Positions 60,199 through 64,000 of a stretch of DNA of 64,000 bases are shown piece by piece. The notes below the pieces were generated by a model that worked only from the letters and a program-made list of their open reading frames with translations, had not been told where the DNA came from and did no database searches. The position numbers were made by a program, and so were the translations under genes. The DNA comes from Nitrospirota bacterium. GTDB taxonomy: Bacteria; Nitrospirota; Thermodesulfovibrionia; Thermodesulfovibrionales; UBA6898. The DNA is taken from positions 62,001 to 126,000 of the forward strand of contig JAJZPM010000002.1 in assembly GCA_021811105.1 (NCBI GenBank), written 5' to 3'. Position 1 is the stretch's first letter; every line of letters begins with the position of its first letter.

Positions 60199-62318
60199 GA
60201 CGGGACCTCCGGCTCTTCGTAAAGTTCGTTCAGGATCTTCAGATCTTCTTTGCGGTTGTAATGGTTCTTCGGCCTCTCGCCCGGTTTCGGAATTACCGGC
60301 ACGAGATTTATGGCGCAGACCTTAAACTCCGGTATCTTTGCGACCGGGTCAACTGCAGGGCTGGTGATAAGATTGACCGCCGCCTCCCTGAAGTGGAAAG
60401 GGATGAACACAATCCCCTCGGGCGTCCTGTCGGTCACAAACGCCTTGACGACGATCTCTCCCCTCCGCGAGACCGCCTTCACGGAATTTCCGCTCCTTAT
60501 GCCGATCCTGCCGGCGTCTTTCGGATTTATCTCCACAAAACATTCCGGCTCCTCCCTTTCGAGCGTCGCCGTCCGCCCGCACATCGTGGCAGTGTGGTAA
60601 CGAAAGTACAGCCTGCCTGTCGTAAGGATGAACGGATACGCCATGTCCGTCGTCTCCTCGGGCGGAGTAAATTCTATAGGGTTGAACGTGCCGAGACCCT
60701 TCGCAAATTTCTTCCGGTGCATGAAAGAGGTACCCGGATGGTCCGCATCAGGGCAGGGCCACTGGAGCCCGAAGGCATCGAGCCGGTGGTGGAGTATCCC
60801 GCCGTACACAGGCGTAAGGAGCGCCGCCTCCTCCATAATCTCGTGGGCGGCCCGGTAACCCATTTCGTACCCCATCTTCTTCGAAAGCTCGGATATTATC
60901 TTCCAGTCCGGCATCGCGCCGTACATCGGCCGGACCGCCCTCCTCACCTTCTGGACCCTGCGCTCGGTGTTGGTAAAGGTCCCGTCCTTCTCGGCAAAGG
61001 TGACCGCCGGGAGTATGACATCGGCAAGTTCCGCCGTCTCGGACATAAAGATATCCTGCACCACGAGAAAATCCAGTTTCCTGATCGCCTCGACAACATG
61101 CGAGGTGTCCGGGTCCGACATGACGGGGTTTTCACCCACGATATACATCGCCTTCAGCTTGCCCTCACGCGCAGAGTCGAACATATCTATCATCGTCATC
61201 CCCGGTGCTGAAGGCAATTTCCTCCTCCAGGCGGACTCGAACTTCTTCCGCGCCCCGGCATCCGCCACCTTTTGATATCCCGAATAGACGTCCGGCAGCG
61301 CCCCCATATCGCAGGCCCCCTGGACGTTGTTCTGGCCGCGCAGAGGATTGAGGCCGGTCATCGGCTGGCCTATGTGTGCGGTCAGCATGACGAGGTTCGC
61401 ACAGGAGCGGACGTTGTCCACGCCCGTCACATGCTGGGTTATCCCCATCGAATAAAAAAGCATCGACCGTTTCTCTGTCGCGTAGATCCTCGCCACCCTT
61501 TGGATATCAGAGGCGGCCACTCCGGTTATCTTTTCCGCAACTTCAGGGGTGCATCTCTTCACCACCTTTTCGAATTCGTCGAAGTTCTCCGTCCTCCGCC
61601 TGACGAAATTAATATCGACGAGTCCTTCGCCGATGATCACGTTCATAATACCATTCAGAAGGGCGACGTCAGTGCCGCTTCTCTGTCTCAGATGTGTATG
61701 GGCGAACGCGGCGATCTGGGTCTTCCGGGGATCGGCGACGATAAGTGTCGCACCCCTGTCGACCGCTTCGAGCATATGCATCGCAATCATCGGGTGCTGT
61801 TCGGTCGTATTCGAACCGACCACAAAGATCACCCTCGCATCGGCGATCTCGCTGATCGAATTGGTCATCGCACCTGAACCGAACGCGGAGGCCAGACCGG
61901 CCACGGTGGTGCTGTGTCAGAGACGTGCGCAGTGGTCTATATTGTTCGTCCCGATGACAGCCCGCGCGAACTTCATCATCACGAAGTTCTCTTCGTTTGT
62001 GCACTTCGCGGAGCTGAGTATGCCGATGGCATCCGGTCCGTACTTCTCCCGTGTCCCGGACAGTCTTGAAGCGATCAGATCGAGGGCGTCCTCCCAGGAA
62101 GACTTCTGGAGTATGCCGTCCTTCCTAACAAGCGGGTATTTCAGCCTGTCCGGATGCTGGACAAACTCATGGGAATTCCACCCCTTCACGCAGAGGCTGC
62201 CGTGGTTCACAGGGTGATGGGCGCTCGGGGAAACCCCGGTGATGAGGCCGTTTTCCACGTGCAGGTAAAGTCCGCAGCCGCAGCCGCAATAGGGACAGAT
62301 GGTAGAAACCTTTTCCAT
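60195..62318 (-). CDS. fdhA: Formate dehydrogenase catalytic subunit, selenocysteine-containing
   Basis: 707 residues read through an in-frame TGA at 61917-61919. Start ATG 62318 is taken as the family N-terminus (EKVSTICPYCGCGCGLY); an in-frame ATG at 62333 is possible. The 4Fe-4S ligands are Cys8, Cys11, Cys15 and Cys43, with Lys45 near the cluster. At residue 134 the text is NNIDHCARL-Sec-HSTTVAGL, aligning with the Sec site of E. coli FdhF (CCARV-Sec-H). A SECIS hairpin follows the TGA. Molybdopterin-binding domains run to the end (YPFILTTGRLYFRYHTATM; CFVEINPKDAGRIGI). Oxidises formate to CO2, or the reverse. Without Sec decoding it would be split into two frames. No signal peptide: cytoplasmic. 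Confidence 0.95.
61878..61907 (-). promoter_or_regulatory. Bacterial SECIS element for Sec insertion
   Basis: In the mRNA, 19-23 bases after the UGA, the loop GGUCU is flanked by GGCC on both sides (a 4-bp stem), with a lower stem ACCG/CGGU and a bulged U. The loop sequence and its distance from UGA are identical to those of the E. coli fdhF SECIS. It would be bound by SelB, encoded elsewhere. Confidence 0.85.
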
Positions 62319-62440
62319 ACTTAAATGTAACATAAAAAAGGCGGCCGGAGGTATCATGGAACGCTGAGGGCGGCGGCCCGGTAGCGTGGCCGCCTGACTT
62401 ATCGGATGCGCAGGGCTCCCGCGGGGGTCGCCCGGGACCG

Positions 62441-62887
62441 CTACGCGGTATACCCGCCGGTGATAAAGTCTTTTAGATAATGGATCTCGGAGTGGAGCTT
62501 GCCCACCTGAGTCTGAATGATGTCCCGGACCGAAAGCATCCCTATCACGTTCCCGGCGTCGACCACAGGGAGGTGACGGATATTCTTTTCGACCATGACC
62601 GCCATCACGTCGTTCAGGTCGTCTTCCATCTGCGCGACGATAAGGTTCGTCGTCATCACGTCTTTCACGGGGATCTCCTTGAAACTTTTTCCGTCGAAGG
62701 TGAGATAACCCCGGACCACGTCCCTTTCCGTAAAAATCCCGACGTTATTACAATGGTCGGTGACCAGAAGGGCGCTGATCTTCCTGCCGTTCATCACCCT
62801 GATGGCGTCCTCGATCGAACTGCCCGCATCGATCGAAACAACGTCCTTGCCCTTGGCCTCGAGAAGATTTTTTACTTTCATGATCAC
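62441..62887 (-). CDS. CBS-domain pair protein
   Basis: 148 residues consisting of two CBS motifs: VVSIDAGSSIEDAIRVMNGRKISALLVTD and its partner VKDVMTTNLIVAQMEDDLNDVMAVMVEKNIRHLPVVD (both given in part over residues 15-115). The pattern GIFTERDVVRGYL and GMLSVRDIIQTQV closes each half. Such stand-alone pairs bind adenosine nucleotides and regulate partner proteins. No enzyme domain is fused. It lies 122 bases after the fdhA start region on the same strand and 160 bases from the DUF1646 transporter; a functional link to either is unproven. A GC-rich hairpin lies downstream around 62370-62395. Confidence 0.9.
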   Translation of the reverse strand: MIMKVKNLLEAKGKDVVSIDAGSSIEDAIRVMNGRKISALLVTDHCNNVGIFTERDVVRGYLTFDGKSFKEIPVKDVMTTNLIVAQMEDDLNDVMAVMVEKNIRHLPVVDAGNVIGMLSVRDIIQTQVGKLHSEIHYLKDFITGGYTA

Positions 62888-63046
62888 ACCCCCGAAAAAA
62901 GGTTGCTGTGGTTTATACTCACAGGGCTGGAAACTGCCCCCTTTGACAAAAGGTATTATTTCACATCTTAGAGCAAAAAAGGGGAAATGTCTCTATTGTT
63001 TTTTCTTATCGTTTTATCGAGGGGAAAGCGTGAGTGATTTGGGGGT

Positions 63047-64000
63047 TCAAGCGACAAAAAGGATGACATAATAGGCCCCCATCAACACAAGCCCGAGGGG
63101 TATGCCTATCACTGCCCATGACCTGCTCGAAATCCCAAGCTTCGAAGCGGATATGATATTCGGTATGTTGCCCGGGATAAGCATGCCGCCCGCGATGACC
63201 ACACCCATGAGGATTCCTGTTATCTGAGGGACACTCATCTGCGGCCCGATCTCGGCAGCTGCGAGCGTTGCATTGTCGAGGACGGCGGATGACATATTGA
63301 TCCAGTACAAAAGGCCGGGGTGCAACGGGGCGATATAGGCGTCGATAAAGGGTTTGAATCCCGTTCCCAAAAGGATAAGGGATACGACGAACACATAGAC
63401 CCTCCCTGCCCTCGTGAAAATGTCGCGGACTGATTCAGGATGGTCCTCCGTGACACTTTCCCGCAAAGGGACCTCGCTGCCCCTCAGCAAAGCGCCGAAT
63501 CCTGCCAGAAGAAGCACACCCGGGATGATGTAGGCGCCGACAAGCCTCAGCAGGAAGAAAAAGTCGACTTCGTGTGCGCCTCCGCGCAGCTTTGCCAGCA
63601 CTACGGTTGACAGGGGCTCGCCGATGGGGGTGAGTGCGGCCCCAAGCCCGATGGAAAAGCAGGCCAGCACGGTAAGGGTCGTCTCGTACTTTTTGTCGAG
63701 ACTGAGGGCGCTGATTATTTCACAGAGAATGAGGGCGGCGATGATGGCCGTTATGATGCTCGACAGAAGGCCGAGTGTAAATATGGTCATGGCAGCGAAT
63801 AGACGTGGGCCTACGGCAGACTCCCAGGCTACTATTTTTTTCTTCAGGGCAGGCCGAAATGCCCTGAAGAGACCGCCGAATATCAGCGTCGCCAGTGTAA
63901 GTTTTATCGGCTCGGCAAGGGCGGATTCGACCAGGTCCGGCGTCCAGACTGCTTTGGGCCCCATTGCGTGCGCCGCAGTGACGGCGATGACAGCCATTGC
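63047..64000 (-). CDS. DUF1646 membrane transporter, N-terminus outside the window
   Basis: At least 317 residues; the frame is open to the window edge (the ATG at 63997 is probably internal), and DUF1646 proteins usually have further helices upstream. Eight to nine membrane helices are visible (LATLIFGGLFRAF, AAMTIFTLGLLSSIITAIIAALIL, LVGAYIIPGVLLLAGFGALL and others). The paired segments FSIGLGAALTPIGEPLSTVV and SSAVLDNATLAAAEIGPQMS look like the inverted-repeat core of ArsB/NhaD-type ion transporters. Function in this family is unproven; a cation or organic-acid transporter is likely. Confidence 0.8.
   Translation of the reverse strand, partial: AMAVIAVTAAHAMGPKAVWTPDLVESALAEPIKLTLATLIFGGLFRAFRPALKKKIVAWESAVGPRLFAAMTIFTLGLLSSIITAIIAALILCEIISALSLDKKYETTLTVLACFSIGLGAALTPIGEPLSTVVLAKLRGGAHEVDFFFLLRLVGAYIIPGVLLLAGFGALLRGSEVPLRESVTEDHPESVRDIFTRAGRVYVFVVSLILLGTGFKPFIDAYIAPLHPGLLYWINMSSAVLDNATLAAAEIGPQMSVPQITGILMGVVIAGGMLIPGNIPNIISASKLGISSRSWAVIGIPLGLVLMGAYYVILFVA

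Noticed and set aside
61904-61919. Apparent frameshift or pseudogene split of the formate dehydrogenase gene
   Set aside because: The interrupting codon is TGA in the same frame at the known selenocysteine position and is followed by a SECIS, so the gene is intact.

Overview
The window looks like a chromosomal segment of an anaerobic or microaerophilic Gram-negative (diderm) bacterium. Grounds: a type II secretion (T2SS) apparatus with secretin, ABC-exported surface glycan genes, lipoproteins, SecDF-YajC, a bifunctional Rel, a selenocysteine formate dehydrogenase and a tRNA-Pro(CGG). The mix (PilM/PilN-like GspL, BACON-repeat secreted protein, HydB/HydG-like subunits beside FdhA, DUF1646 transporter) reminds me of Nitrospirota or Desulfobacterota. 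That placement is inference, because no rRNA or other phylogenetic marker was tested.

Layout. (1) 1-6.6 kb, plus strand: the distal part of a T2SS operon (gspI end, gspJ, gspK, GspL-like, GspM-like, GspC-like), then a predicted exported zinc phospholipase C-like protein. (2) 6.6-10.4 kb: probable secretion substrates and envelope proteins: a small exported protein, a standalone copy of a C-terminal domain, a lipoprotein and a subtilisin-like protease carrying the same C-terminal domain. (3) 10.4-15.1 kb, minus strand: PIG-L deacetylase, methyltransferase, glycosyltransferase (GT) 2 and a GT-C-like membrane protein. (4) 15.3-26.1 kb, plus strand: a tightly packed surface-glycan export and modification operon. 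The Wzm permease and Wzt ATPase genes are separated by a FabH-like ketosynthase III and an acyl carrier protein. They are followed by GT4, an LpxL-like acyltransferase, a methyltransferase fusion, a B12-binding radical SAM protein, GT2 and a methyltransferase-GNAT fusion. (5) 26.1-35.6 kb, minus strand: parvulin foldase, six-repeat BACON protein, a further exported protein, a second lipoprotein related to the one in region 2, and the secretin gspD. (6) 35.8-40.3 kb: more glycan genes. (7) 40.4-49 kb, minus strand: coiled-coil exported protein, DsbC-like protein with a CXXCH motif, rel, recJ, secF, secD, yajC. (8) 49.3-57.1 kb: UvrD-family helicase, membrane proteins, LipM-like octanoyltransferase, DUF4124/DUF922 protein and a globin-coupled histidine-kinase-like protein lacking the phosphoacceptor histidine. 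(9) 57.3-64 kb: fdhD, tRNA-Pro, formate dehydrogenase with in-frame UGA (Sec) and SECIS, its HydB/HydG-like partners, a CBS protein and a truncated DUF1646 transporter.

How it fits together: secretin and inner-membrane T2SS parts lie 28 kb apart, with likely substrates next to each fragment, so regions 1, 2 and 5 probably form one secretion island. The glycan genes between them probably decorate the same cell surface. The most system-like and least familiar block is region 4, where acyl-chain machinery (ketosynthase III, ACP, LpxL-like acyltransferase, B12 radical SAM) is built into a glycan ABC-export operon. Region 9 is a coherent formate oxidation module in which electrons would pass from a selenocysteine/molybdenum catalytic subunit through iron-sulfur and flavin subunits, perhaps to NAD(P).
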